NCBI GenBank assembly: GCA_024220525.1
Contig: JAMYWO010000077.1
Span: 88,138 to 152,137, forward strand
Direction of reading: 5' to 3'
Origin: Cochliopodium minus
Lineage: Eukaryota; Discosea; Himatismenida; Cochliopodiidae
DNA length: 64,000 nucleotides
The notes beneath the pieces were generated by a model. It made no database searches. It worked only from the letters and a program-made list of their open reading frames with translations, and was not told the DNA's origin. Positions 22,301 to 32,447 of the stretch are shown one piece after another; within the stretch, counting starts at the first letter, position 1; the number at the start of each line of letters is the position of its first letter. The position numbers were made by a program, and so were the translations under genes.

Positions 22301-25300
22301 GTAAAATATGATATTTACTAATAAATAATTAAATTCATTTTTAAAAAATAAGGTGGAGATGGAGGTCATGGTAAACATAAAACTATCACATTAATTCTTT
22401 TTTTGAACAAAATTTTATTTAATAGGTGGGAATGGAGGTGATGGAGGTGATGGTAAGAAAAAAGAACTTTTATGAATTTTTAATTTTATTCACAAAAAAC
22501 CCCAGGTGGAAATGCAGGAGATGGTGAACATCACTTGAAAATATTCAAAAATAATTTTTAACACAATTTTTTATTTTAGGTGGAAATGCAGGAAAGGGAG
22601 CCAATGTTCTAATTTGTTCAAAGAGTAATTCATTTTATTTCCCATTACTCTCTCTTAGTTTAATTTTTTTTATTTAGATAGCGAGTTATTTCATTTGATG
22701 GCAGTGGACGTGAGAGCTGGATTTATAGGATTTGGGGGGAAAAAAGGAGAAAAAGGAAGAGGTATTTCCACTTTAGAAATTCTTTTTTAACTTAACTGAT
22801 TTATATTATAGGAGGAAAAGGTAAATCAACTTGAATAATTCTTTAAAAAAAAATTAAACACGGAACATTATAGGCGGAGAAGGTAATTTTTTAAGGTACC
22901 CTTTATTTATTATAAATTGACATTTTTGCTTCAAGGTGGAGAAGGAGGATTGGGGTAAACTTTTTTTTAATATTTTGAAAATAATAATTACATTTTAATA
23001 CCAGGGGTAAAATTTTTTTTAAAGTAAATTATTTCAATTTAATATTACTCATTTCGTTCATTAAATTTAGCTAATGGTGGATCAAAAGGAGTTAAAGGAG
23101 AAAGTAAAATTTTTTTTTCCATTTTCTTAATTTTTCATTCTTAATATTGTTCCAAGATGGAAAAGAAGGAAGAGACGGTGTTGACGGAGTAGGTGGAAAA
23201 AACGGAACAAACAACTTTTTTGGGAGCTTGATGTACATAGTTAAAGATGAAAAAGGGAACGATATAGGTCTTTCAAAATAAAAAAATAAAACTGAACTTT
23301 TTTAAAAATTATTTCAATTTTTAGAGGGAAGTGGTTATTGCTACAACGCAGTTTGTGAAGGATATAAGGTTTGTGAATTAGTAGATGATAACATTTTCCA
23401 ACCAGGAGAAAAGATCAAGATCAAAGAAGTCACTGTGTTCAACAATGGCGGGCTGACTCTCCCTCCTTCCATTGTTTCTTTCCCTTCCAATGATACCATC
23501 ACTTTTGACGACTTGTCCTACCAGTTGCCCGAGATCCCTCCCAATGCATTTCACACAATTCCTCAAGAGTTCACTGGAAGGATATATGATATTCCCAACG
23601 CTCAGATCGAAGGAAAATATGAAGGTAAAACTTTTTAAAAAATTTTTTTAATTGTATTAAAAATTATTTCTTTAGGAAAATGTTCTTTTCACTCGACTGT
23701 TTCGTTGCTCAATCGCCCTTTTGAAGAAGGCACCCTCTTTACCGAAATTAACGTGCAGTACCCCATAAACTTCTCGATGATAGAAGTGCCCTCCCACATG
23801 GGAATAGGAGAGCGCAAACCAATCTCACTTCAAATCGACAATATCTGTTCAATGGAAAAATCAAACATCAAAATAGTAGTAAACTTGGGAAACAAGATAA
23901 TTCCCATTGACAAAAGAATCGTCCTCAACGAAAGAAAAAATGTGAGTGACCCTCACATCTTGGAGTTCCCCATCGACAAAATTGATCCTATTTGTCCTTA
24001 TGGTGTCTCTTTCAATGTCGGATTGAATGAGGAATGTTTGATGTTCGAATCTTATTCGATAAGGATCGAACTTTACCTCAAGAACAAATTGATAGAGTTC
24101 CACACCAAAAAGATAAGGGTTTCTCCATATTATACCCCAAATTTATCTATGGTAAAAAAAGAGTACTCTTTTAAATTTCCTTTTTAAAATTGTTTCTTGA
24201 AATTTTTTAGTTAAATGGCTCCGCTTCTGCTCAGGTCTTGCTCATGACTTCTCAACACCTCAGGAGGAGAGATTTCGTTTGCATGTGTAATTTGCTCCAG
24301 CTCCTCAATTTGACATACGATGTGTGGGATATTGAAAGATATGGAAATATATCTGACATTGGTAAAACATATCGTCAATTAATAAATTTAATTTTACTTT
24401 TTTCTTTTAGCTGATAACAAACTAAACTGGAAAGAAAGATATAAAGAGTCGATGATTGTGCTTTTGCATTCCAACAAGTTCTTTGAAATGATGGACACCT
24501 ACGATATAATCAAACATTTGAATGGAATCACTCCCATCAACAAGGGGTTTAACTATACCCCCATCAAAACTAGTGGTTCCTTACTTTTCTTAGATCTCTC
24601 TGAGTCACAACGCGAAGATCTCGTGAACAACACCTACCAATACGGAGTAGATGTTACATTTTCGGGAAAAGTAAAATTTATATTTTTTATTTTAATACTT
24701 AATATCCTTTTCAAAGTATTTTGGAGGTATTCATATTCTAAACAAACCAACTCAACAAGATGCAACCACAGAAGCCAACGAAATAATCTTAAAACTCGCC
24801 AAAAAGGAGCCTCAATTCGCCTACAAAATCAACACCATCAACTACCGTGCCGACAAAGTCTCTCCTACCAACTATTGGTACGGAAGCTTGCTCCTCAAAA
24901 AATGTCCGATACCAAAAAATTCAAAATTGTTTGCCATACTCGGTGAAAATAATGTTTCGAATTTAGGTTCTCTAAAATCAAATTATTTTAAAAATGTTTT
25001 TAAATTTCATTTTTTTAATTTTAAATAGGTACAGATGACTTCAAAATGATTTACGAGAAGTACGTAGACTTCAATGAGCTCTCTGACAAGAACAAAGAGT
25101 TTGTGCACTCCCAGATCTCTATCCAATTTGCAGACACCTTGTATGTCAAGAACAATGAGAAGGAGAATTCCGAGAAACAAAAAATGGAAACTTTTCGTAT
25201 CGATCTTTTCGAAAACTTAGTTGTATCAGTCGAAACTGTAAAAAAAAAAACTTTTTTTGATTCAAAATTTTAATTTATTCCAACCTAAAGAAATTGTTCC

Positions 25301-26852
25301 AAGTGTTTTGTTCATTGTTACTTGGTTTATCAATCTCGCACAGAGTGTCTCTCATCAAAGAAAACAAGGTAGTTTCCACAATTAGATTCAAAGCTTCCAA
25401 TGACAAAATAATGAGTTTCTACGAGCTCCTCAACATTTCTCTGCAAAACGAGTTGCTTTCAGAATACAACTTTGCCAAAGATCCATATCTCCCGAAATTC
25501 TCTGAATTTGTCTATTCCATAAATAAGATTGCAGTTCCCCTTGTGAGTGAACTTTTAGTGGAAGCTAACAAAGAAGGTAAAACCAAATTGTTTAACTTTT
25601 ATATTTTTTTCTTCAACAAATTTAAATTGGTTGTATCACTTTTTATGAAAATTTTATCTTCAATGTTCTAGAATTGAAGGGCAGTGAAGAATTCAATTCT
25701 TTTAATTCTAGTCAAAATTTGAACAACAGTTTGTGGGTACAGAGAAAAATGAAGGTAAATTTTAAGAAAAAAATAATCGATTTGATCAAAATAGTAATTT
25801 TCTAAAAAATATTAGGATCCAACTTCTCCTACAAACAAAATCTGCAACTTTGTTTACACAAGCAAAATAGTAAAACAGAGCTTGAGTTTCTTTGATACCG
25901 CTGAGAAGAAGAACGAGCTGAACTATCTGATTGTCCTTCTTTACAAATTTCTCAAACTCGATTATTTTCCCAACAAAGAAGAGAAAATGAAGCATGAGTA
26001 CATCGGATCTCTCATTCTTAACGAAACTGAGAAAGAGAAGAAGCAAAACGCAACCATCTCCATTTCGGAACTGTGCCACATAGTCCAGCCTTTCAATTTC
26101 GAGCCAAAAATCGATCCTTTCATCGATCTGAAAATCATCGAAGATGGTACTCTTTTTATTCAATTAATTTTGTTATGATTTTGAAATATATTCAATTTCA
26201 CATGAATTCATATTACTCAATTATTATTTCAGAGGCAGAAACAAACGAATTTCATCAATTCTCCCTACCCGAAACAGCTCTGCAATGTACCAAGTGCCTC
26301 ACTAAATTCGGAACACTCGTAAACAGAAAGACCCACTGCCGACAATGCTACCTGTACTTCTGCAAGGAGTGTTGCGCAAACGACATCTTAGTGGAAAGGA
26401 TGGGATCCTTCGAAATTGAACAAACTTGTGACTCTTGTTTCTCAAAAATCAACAATTATGAAATACAGGACAAACTTGGTGTCAAATCTTGTTCTGTTTG
26501 TTGTTCTTCTTTAAACAACAATGACAAAAAAGAAAGTTGTAAACGTTGCGGAGATTATTCTTGCTTGAAATGTTCCCATCGTGTTTACCTCTACAACTTT
26601 TTGGGACCTCAAAAGATTTGTTTCACTTGTTTAAAGTATCATTGTTCTGTAGAGTTTAAACAGGGTCTCAACTGTTTTAGTTGCAGCTCCAAGCTAACTG
26701 GTTTCTTTCAGAAGAAACTCAACTGTTTGTCTTGCGGAAACATATTTTGCGAGCCCTGCGCTACCAACAAACTCGCCATCAACGAGTTTGGGCTAAGGGG
26801 AAGCCACCCGGTTTGTAACAAGTGCTTTACCAACTTTCTTGATAAATATTAA
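19365..26852 (+). CDS. WH1-WH1-PH-collagen/Gly-rich-unknown-triple FYVE-like giant protein
   Basis: About 1,850 residues in more than 30 exons. Exon 1 holds only ATGAG (19365-19369), and exon 2 opens at 19426, giving MSGLLLEVSVQVHKID. Two EVH1/WH1 domains follow. The first is close to Homer in pattern (FNWNPIHQRFVPLFIY, RIIASTKDK, VLINSIITQEIKYNKM). A PH-like domain lies at 20770-21150. A short Gly-X-Y stretch (GEQGLRGTDGVRGTNG) then runs into a Gly-Gly-X region encoded by micro-exons (to 23210). A large beta-rich region of about 900 residues follows, which I do not recognise. The C-terminus has three tandem FYVE-like zinc fingers (for example RKTHCRQCYLYFCKECC); the first and third are most typical. 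No signal peptide is seen, so the Gly-rich rod is probably cytosolic. Likely role: membrane-linked scaffold joining proline ligands and endosomal lipid. It shares its N-terminal domains with the two preceding genes on this strand. Confidence 0.72.
22013..23213 (+). repeat. Array of Gly-rich micro-exons, phase 1-1
   Basis: Successive exons, each split inside a Gly codon (G|GN), can be placed at 22087-22113 (27 nt), 22179-22196 (18), 22253-22300 (48), 22353-22370 (18), 22426-22452 (27), 22506-22523 (18), 22812-22820 (9), 22874-22882 (9), 22936-22954 (19), 23005-23006 (2) and 23071-23103 (33). They encode units such as GGDGGNGGD. All are bounded by AG and GT, and the introns between are about 45-65 nt. 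The frame stays open only if every one is used. Most lengths are multiples of 9, that is, whole three-residue Gly units. Confidence 0.75.
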
Positions 26853-27139
26853 AACATTTTCATTTTCATTGAATCTTTTCAATTTATAAAATTTAATCAT
26901 TTTTTTTCCAATGTTGAAAAGAACCAATTCAAAGAAATAATATCTTCCATTTCTTTTCAAATTATAAAATTTATAGAAAAAAAGTTTGAACTTAAAATTA
27001 CAAGAATAATTTATTTTATTTAATTCAATTTTTTTTTGTTTGTAAAACATCTTTTTCAGTGAAATAAAGTTTTCTCAAAATAATAAAATATAAAAAAATT
27101 TTAAATAAAAAAAAAAAAAAAATTAAAAAGAAGACTTAA
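26853..27139. other. A+T-rich intergenic gap
   Basis: Homopolymer-rich sequence between two plus-strand genes. It presumably holds the 3' end of the WH1-FYVE gene and the promoter of the next gene. No further feature is seen. Confidence 0.5.
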
Positions 27140-27775
27140 ATGAGCCAAGACCAAAAGTTTATATGCAATATTTGCAAAAAGGACTATTCTAAAAAAGTGT
27201 TATGCTTTTCTCTTCCATCTGGACTCTGTGTGCATTGCTTGCCAAAAGAAGAAGCAAAAAAGCTTAAAACACTCAACAACATGTGTCCCACCAAAAATTG
27301 CGAAAACAACATTCATTATAATCAAAGTCTTTTTTTAAAGAAAAAACCAAACCCAGAAATGGACTTGATTTATAACAACACATGCAGGAATTGTTTGGAT
27401 GAAAAAGAAAGATCAAAGAAAGATAATGAATCTTTTAATAAATCCCAACAGGAAAAAGAAGACCAGAATTCATCCGGTACAACATTACCCAATCCCAAGA
27501 AAAGGAAATCGAGAGATCAAAATCCAGGAATCAAAAATACAATAAATAGGGCCAAGAAATTAACATTCAAGGAAACCCCAAAAAAAATGCCAGAGAAAAA
27601 AATCTTAATCAAAAAGCCAGTGAAGAAAAACCAAACAGCCATAAAAAGCCCAAAAACCAGTTCTCCATTAAAAACAACTGATATAGTCATTCAACGAGTG
27701 ATAGAATCAAAAATTCCTGCCAAGGAGAAAATTGAATTGATAAGTTCCTTGTTAATTGGTTTGAATGAAAATTAA
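27140..27775 (+). CDS. Cys-rich, basic protein, probably zinc-binding and nuclear
   Basis: Single exon, 211 residues from ATG (MSQDQKFICNICKKDYS). The first 90 residues hold eight cysteines in CxxC pairs (CNIC, CVHC, a CPTKNC turn, CRNC), consistent with one or two zinc-binding knuckles. The rest is highly basic with KKRKSR, KKILIKKPVKK and SPKTSSP, resembling nuclear-targeting or nucleic-acid-binding tails. The C-terminus is helical (AKEKIELISSLLIGL). No exact family was recognised. It lies between a FYVE-rich gene and an RCC1 gene with no obvious functional link. Confidence 0.6.
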   Translation: MSQDQKFICNICKKDYSKKVLCFSLPSGLCVHCLPKEEAKKLKTLNNMCPTKNCENNIHYNQSLFLKKKPNPEMDLIYNNTCRNCLDEKERSKKDNESFNKSQQEKEDQNSSGTTLPNPKKRKSRDQNPGIKNTINRAKKLTFKETPKKMPEKKILIKKPVKKNQTAIKSPKTSSPLKTTDIVIQRVIESKIPAKEKIELISSLLIGLNEN

Positions 27776-27825
27776 AAAGTTTTTTCTTAATAAATGTATA
27801 TATTAGATAATTTTGAGAACAATTT

Positions 27826-29577
27826 TTAATTGAGGGATAATTTAATGATATAATACAAAATGGGTTTGGGAACTTTAAAAAAAGAAAACTTCTTTGAGTA
27901 AAACTTCAAGCAGCTCACAAAATTATAAACAAGAAGTCGTAGCGTGCTATGAAAGAAGATGTGGTCACCAGGGCTCCATTCCTAATAATAGAAAAAAAAA
28001 AAAATCAGTTTATAAAACAAAATTTGGGTTTTACTTCTATGAACTTGTAATTTTGAATCATAAAAACACGGTTATTTAGTTCGAGCCTCACAGGATAATT
28101 CTTGTCATCTTCGTGACCAAGGCCTAGCCTTCCGGATTCTCCAGATCCGCACACGAAAAGTTCTTTTTTATCTGTTTAAAAAAAAATTAGTAATCAATTA
28201 AAAACGTAAAAAAAATTCAAAATGAACAATTTTACTATTTACAAAGACAGAGTGGTGAGAACCAATGGAAGCCATGATAATGTTGGAGATGTCTATTTTC
28301 TGGAACGAAGTCACTTTGGAGTGATTTCCCAAGCCAAGTTGTCCGTAATAGTTGCTTCCACAAGAGTATACATCACCGTTTTCTTTTAACAAATGAAGAA
28401 AAAAATTCTAAAGAAAAAAAAAAGAATAATTTTTTTTTACCTAACAAAATTAAAGAAAAAGTATATCCACAATGCACAGACTTGATGTTTGGAAACTGGT
28501 CTATAGTTACAATCCTGTTCTCACCTAAAGATCCAAGCTCTCCATAAGTATTCGTCCCAAAAAACTTTATTGAGGTTTCTCCCTTGTCGTTTTCTAAAGA
28601 AAAAATAGAATAAACAAAAGAAAAAAATTTTTTTTTTACTTGATAAAATGCAAGAATAATTATATCCGCAACAAACAGATACAATGTTTTTGTCCTCCAT
28701 CAGCAAGTAAGGAACGCTAAAATTTTTTGTGTCGGATTTTCCGCATTGACCGAATTCGTTGGATCCCAACACCCATACCTCTTTGTTTTCTTTTTAAAAT
28801 TTTTTTTAAAAATATTTTTTTTAAACTTTTTTTTTTTACTTTTAAGAAATAAGGAGTGGTTTTTTCCGCACGAAAAAGATTCCACGTCATTTATTTTCAG
28901 TTCCATAAATTCCCGCTTTAAGTTACCAAACGCTTCTCCTACAAAATAAATTTTTCCATTTTCTTTTTCGAAAATAAAAAATTTCAATAAATTTCTTTCT
29001 TTTTTTTTTTTTTTTTACTTTTTTGGATAAATGTATATGTTTCAGAGGCACAAATTTTATCGACATCAAATGTTATCTTCTCAAATTTAACTCGAACAGA
29101 TTGACCGCAATGTTTGAGTTGATTGTTCTTGTTCAAACCTTTTTTTTTTATCGAAAAGAAATAAAACGAAAAATCTGTAATAATTTCATAAAATCTTCCA
29201 CTTAGTTAAATAAATTACGATTCATAATTTATAGGGGTTTGTTATTAATTTATGACATTCCATTCGAGAATTTAATAATTTTACCACAAGCATATAGATC
29301 TCCATTTCTTTCTAGGTAAAATGAATTGAATCTTCCCAATACAATCGATAGGATGTTTGGATTATTCATTATCTTGGTTGGGATGAACATATCATCTGAA
29401 TCTTCTGTTCCACATTGAACAAAACCATTTTGTCCAAATGAATAAACATCCCCATTTTCTAAAATTTAAATAAAATTGAATTTCTATCAAATTGAGGGGA
29501 AGATATTTCACAAAAAATATTTTACCGCACAATATTACATTATGCTCTGCAATTCCACTATTAGGGATGGATCTCAT
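27826..29577 (-). CDS. RCC1-repeat protein with a WSPxxH C-terminal helical motif
   Basis: Nine or so exons, starting at ATG 29577 (MRSIPNSGIAEHNVIL). The body is a run of RCC1 blades, recognisable by ENGDVYSFGQNGF, GSNEFGQCGKSD, GSNYYGQLGLG and GSGESGRLGLGHEDD, interleaved with CG.NHS turns. This should fold as a seven-bladed propeller. The final exon gives EEWSPGDHIFFHSTLRLLV and a helical tail, a motif I know from other protist RCC1-like and F-box-like proteins. Its N-terminus matches that of the Roco gene in pattern, so the two propellers are related. Partner and role are unknown; guanine-exchange activity cannot be assumed. Confidence 0.75.
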
Positions 29578-29731
29578 TTGTCTTTTTTTTTTTTCTTCAA
29601 AATATATATCTCTATAAAACTTACACCAAGAATTTTTTCAAATTCAAAACACGTAGACAAACCTTTTTTAACAATTTGAAATACTTTTATTTGAGCAAAA
29701 ATTAATAAATGAATTTATTTATTTGGGCTTT

Positions 29732-31618
29732 TTATTTATATAAGGTTGTTGTACTGGTAGTACCATCATTATAATTGATAGATAAAATAGTCGAACTGTA
29801 CCAGCTGGAATCAACAAAGGTATCAGTACTGTAAGATACAGTGGATTGTAAACTCCATCCATGTCCAGTCAAATCCAAGTGAGAGAAGAAATCATAATAA
29901 CCATTGATGGCAGTGTTGTTGACTCTATCAAAAAAGGTAGGAGTACAAGTATCATAAACTTTAAAGAAAAATTGACCGAGAGGGTTGACTCTTACAAGAG
30001 CGAGACATCTGTTTTCCATGTTATCGATTTGATTCATATATCTAGGAATGAAAGAAGTTACAAATTCTACATTATGATTAGGAGGTGGGCACATTATTTG
30101 ACTTGTAGAAGCAGAGTTAGGGAGAACATAGTACCAGTTTGTGTTATCGTTCAAGTCAGATTGAAGGGTTGGGATCAAAGAGGAAGAAGCACCTGAAGGA
30201 ACAACAGAAGCATAGTCCCAAGAAGCAACTCCTTCCAAGTAAACACGGTCGCAATCCAATCTGCAAACTGGAGCGTTTTGAGATTTTCTTTCAGCACCAG
30301 GGGTAAAGAAGTTAGGATCATCAGTGGTTCCTGCAACTTTAACAACAAAGGAAAATTGAGCCAAAATACCAGGATTGGTGACGTTTCCGTACAAATAGTA
30401 AAATTGGGTAAGAGGGCAAAAATTTGTTCCTGGAGTACCTACAGATCCTTGTGCTCCTGCTGAACCAGGGGTACCTACTGCACCAGTAGGACCTTGTTGA
30501 CCTTGTGGACCGGTAAAACCTTGTGGACCTGTAAAACCTGCCAAACCTTGTGGACCAGTAGGACCAGTAGCTCCTTGAATACCAGTGATACCTGATGGAC
30601 CTTGTGCTCCAGTTGCACCGAATGCACCAGATGGACCGGTTGCTCCATCAGCTCCAATTGCACCAGTAGCACCAGATGGGCCAACTGCTCCAACTGCTCC
30701 AATTGCACCAGTTGGACCAGTAAAACCTTGGGATCCGGAAGGTCCAGTCCAACCTTGAGCTCCCTGTGCTCCAACGGAACCTGCAACACCACCACCTCCT
30801 TGAGGTCCTTGTGCTCCTTGAGGACCAGTCACTCCAGAAGGTCCAATTACACCTTGTGCTCCTTGAGGTCCTTGTGCTCCTTGTGGTCCATTGAATCCGG
30901 TGTCTCCAATAATTCCAATTTCACCAGTTGGACCTTGTCTTCCAGTGTTTCCTTGGGTACCTGGTGTTCCAGTTTCTCCAGATTGTCCAACAAATCCGGT
31001 GACTCCTTGAGGTCCTTGTGCTCCATTGTTTGCGCTTGGTCCAGTAGCTCCTTGAGCACCAGGAACTCCTTGAATTCCACATTGTCCTTCAACTCCATTT
31101 ATACCATTTCTACCAGGTGCACCTTGAACACCAGCTTCTCCACATATTCCAGCTTCTCCTTTTGCACCTTTGAATCCCTTTTCTCCAACGAAATGGGAAC
31201 GAACACCACCCCAATGTCCATCAGGAGTTACAATCCAATTTTGTTCGCAACCATTAGTTCTTTTCCAATTTGTCAATTTATATCCTGCTGCTGCAATACC
31301 ACCATTTACTCCATCAAATCTAAATGTTGATTCATATACAGCTGGGAGTTGCCCAGGTTTTGGTTCACATACTTGAATGGAAATTGTTGGATCCAATGCA
31401 TCTTGGAGTGGATCATATGTATATCTTGGATCAGTAGGGTTAGCATTTTCTACATAATCAGGTCCAAATTTAAGAGCACATTGTACATCAGTTGATGGAA
31501 TAATTCTTACTCTATCAAGAAAACTTGCTTCGTTGAAATCTGAGTGTCTGCTTTCAATGATAGCAGTAATTGAAATTATTTGCAATACAATTACTAATAA
31601 AAATATTAATTTGTTCAT
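29732..31618 (-). CDS. Secreted collagen-like protein, intronless
   Basis: 628 residues from ATG 31618. A longer in-frame extension upstream begins at TTG and is not needed. A clear signal peptide (MNKLIFLLVIVLQIISITA) is followed by about 135 residues of unknown globular sequence with spaced cysteines. Then come about 85 Gly-X-Y triplets (roughly 30450-31190) with one visible interruption (GPSANN), and a C-terminal domain of about 210 residues with Cys pairs. The triplets are rich in GPQ, GAQ, GPT and GAT, like bacterial collagen-like proteins. Lysine in the Y position occurs only in the first three triplets (GEKGFKGAKG), the consensus site for hydroxylation and glycosylation in animals. Lack of introns contrasts with most neighbours and fits acquisition by transfer or retroposition (inference). 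The protein probably trimerises and is secreted. Confidence 0.88.
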   Translation of the reverse strand: MNKLIFLLVIVLQIISITAIIESRHSDFNEASFLDRVRIIPSTDVQCALKFGPDYVENANPTDPRYTYDPLQDALDPTISIQVCEPKPGQLPAVYESTFRFDGVNGGIAAAGYKLTNWKRTNGCEQNWIVTPDGHWGGVRSHFVGEKGFKGAKGEAGICGEAGVQGAPGRNGINGVEGQCGIQGVPGAQGATGPSANNGAQGPQGVTGFVGQSGETGTPGTQGNTGRQGPTGEIGIIGDTGFNGPQGAQGPQGAQGVIGPSGVTGPQGAQGPQGGGGVAGSVGAQGAQGWTGPSGSQGFTGPTGAIGAVGAVGPSGATGAIGADGATGPSGAFGATGAQGPSGITGIQGATGPTGPQGLAGFTGPQGFTGPQGQQGPTGAVGTPGSAGAQGSVGTPGTNFCPLTQFYYLYGNVTNPGILAQFSFVVKVAGTTDDPNFFTPGAERKSQNAPVCRLDCDRVYLEGVASWDYASVVPSGASSSLIPTLQSDLNDNTNWYYVLPNSASTSQIMCPPPNHNVEFVTSFIPRYMNQIDNMENRCLALVRVNPLGQFFFKVYDTCTPTFFDRVNNTAINGYYDFFSHLDLTGHGWSLQSTVSYSTDTFVDSSWYSSTILSINYNDGTTSTTTLYK

Positions 31619-32447
31619 TCCCCTTTTTCTTTTTTTTTGACGTTTCAAATGATGAGTATTTTTTTAAAAAAAAAAGATATTCAAGTATAAGTTATTTTAT
31701 AGAATCCCTACTGAGCTTCTTTTTCTATTATTATAATTTCTATTGTTTACCTATATCAAACAAGTATTGAACAATTACTTTTTTTTTATTTTTTTTTGTT
31801 CTATAATGTTTTTTTTTTGTCTTTTCATAATTTTTCAGAAATCAAAAGAAAAAAAATATTTGAAATCAAATGATCAAATGATTTATTTGTTATCAAACCA
31901 AATTTTCGATATAGAAGTAAAACATTTGCAGGATCAGTTTCAGTTCTATATTATTGCATTTCAAAATCAAAATAATTTACAATTTCGAGTTTAGATTAGG
32001 AACCAACCATTTGAAGATATTTGATCTTTAAAGATGAATGAGGAATCATATTTGATAATAGGAAGGTGGTTATAAAATATATTTTGGAGATCACTCCAAA
32101 ATATAGATAAGAATCATAATTACATTCCTTTTGGTTGAAGGAAAGTTAATATTGAAGAAATTGAGAAAATTTTTTCAAATGCACAGTTAAATCAAAAATT
32201 TTATAATTTTATCTCCCTTTAAATTTCAAACAAAAAAAAAAAATATATTTTCAATATATTCTTTTTCGTTAAATGGAAATAATCATTCAAACAATATTTG
32301 AGAAAAATACAGCTGATAATATTGAAAGGAATTTGGAAAAAATATCATACCTTTCTTAGAATCATAATGTAAAATGATTTTCAAAATGAAACAAAATTTT
32401 TAAAAATAAAAAAATTATTTTTAATTATCGGATATAAGTTTGAATCT
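31619..32447. other. Intergenic region, no supported gene
   Basis: About 830 nt between the promoter side of the collagen-like gene and the end of the carboxypeptidase gene. It contains long T runs and A+T-rich sequence. An 83-codon plus-strand frame at 31743-31994 is low-complexity and unlikely to be coding. The first part should hold the collagen-gene promoter. Confidence 0.5.

Noticed and set aside
21650-23213. Gly-rich region as untranslated simple repeats
   Set aside because: Every copy is framed by AG and GT at the same codon phase, and both flanking exons connect only through them.
28079-28095. tRNA B-box-like word (gttcgagcc)
   Set aside because: It lies in the coding sequence of the RCC1 gene and there is no matching A box or cloverleaf.
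30475-31330. Long plus- and minus-strand frames rich in Ser/Cys/Leu opposite the collagen-like gene
   Set aside because: They are shadows of the Gly-X-Y repeat in other frames; the collagen frame explains the composition.
31743-31994. Small membrane protein on the plus strand
   Set aside because: Low-complexity Phe/Ile run from poly-T sequence with no conserved part.
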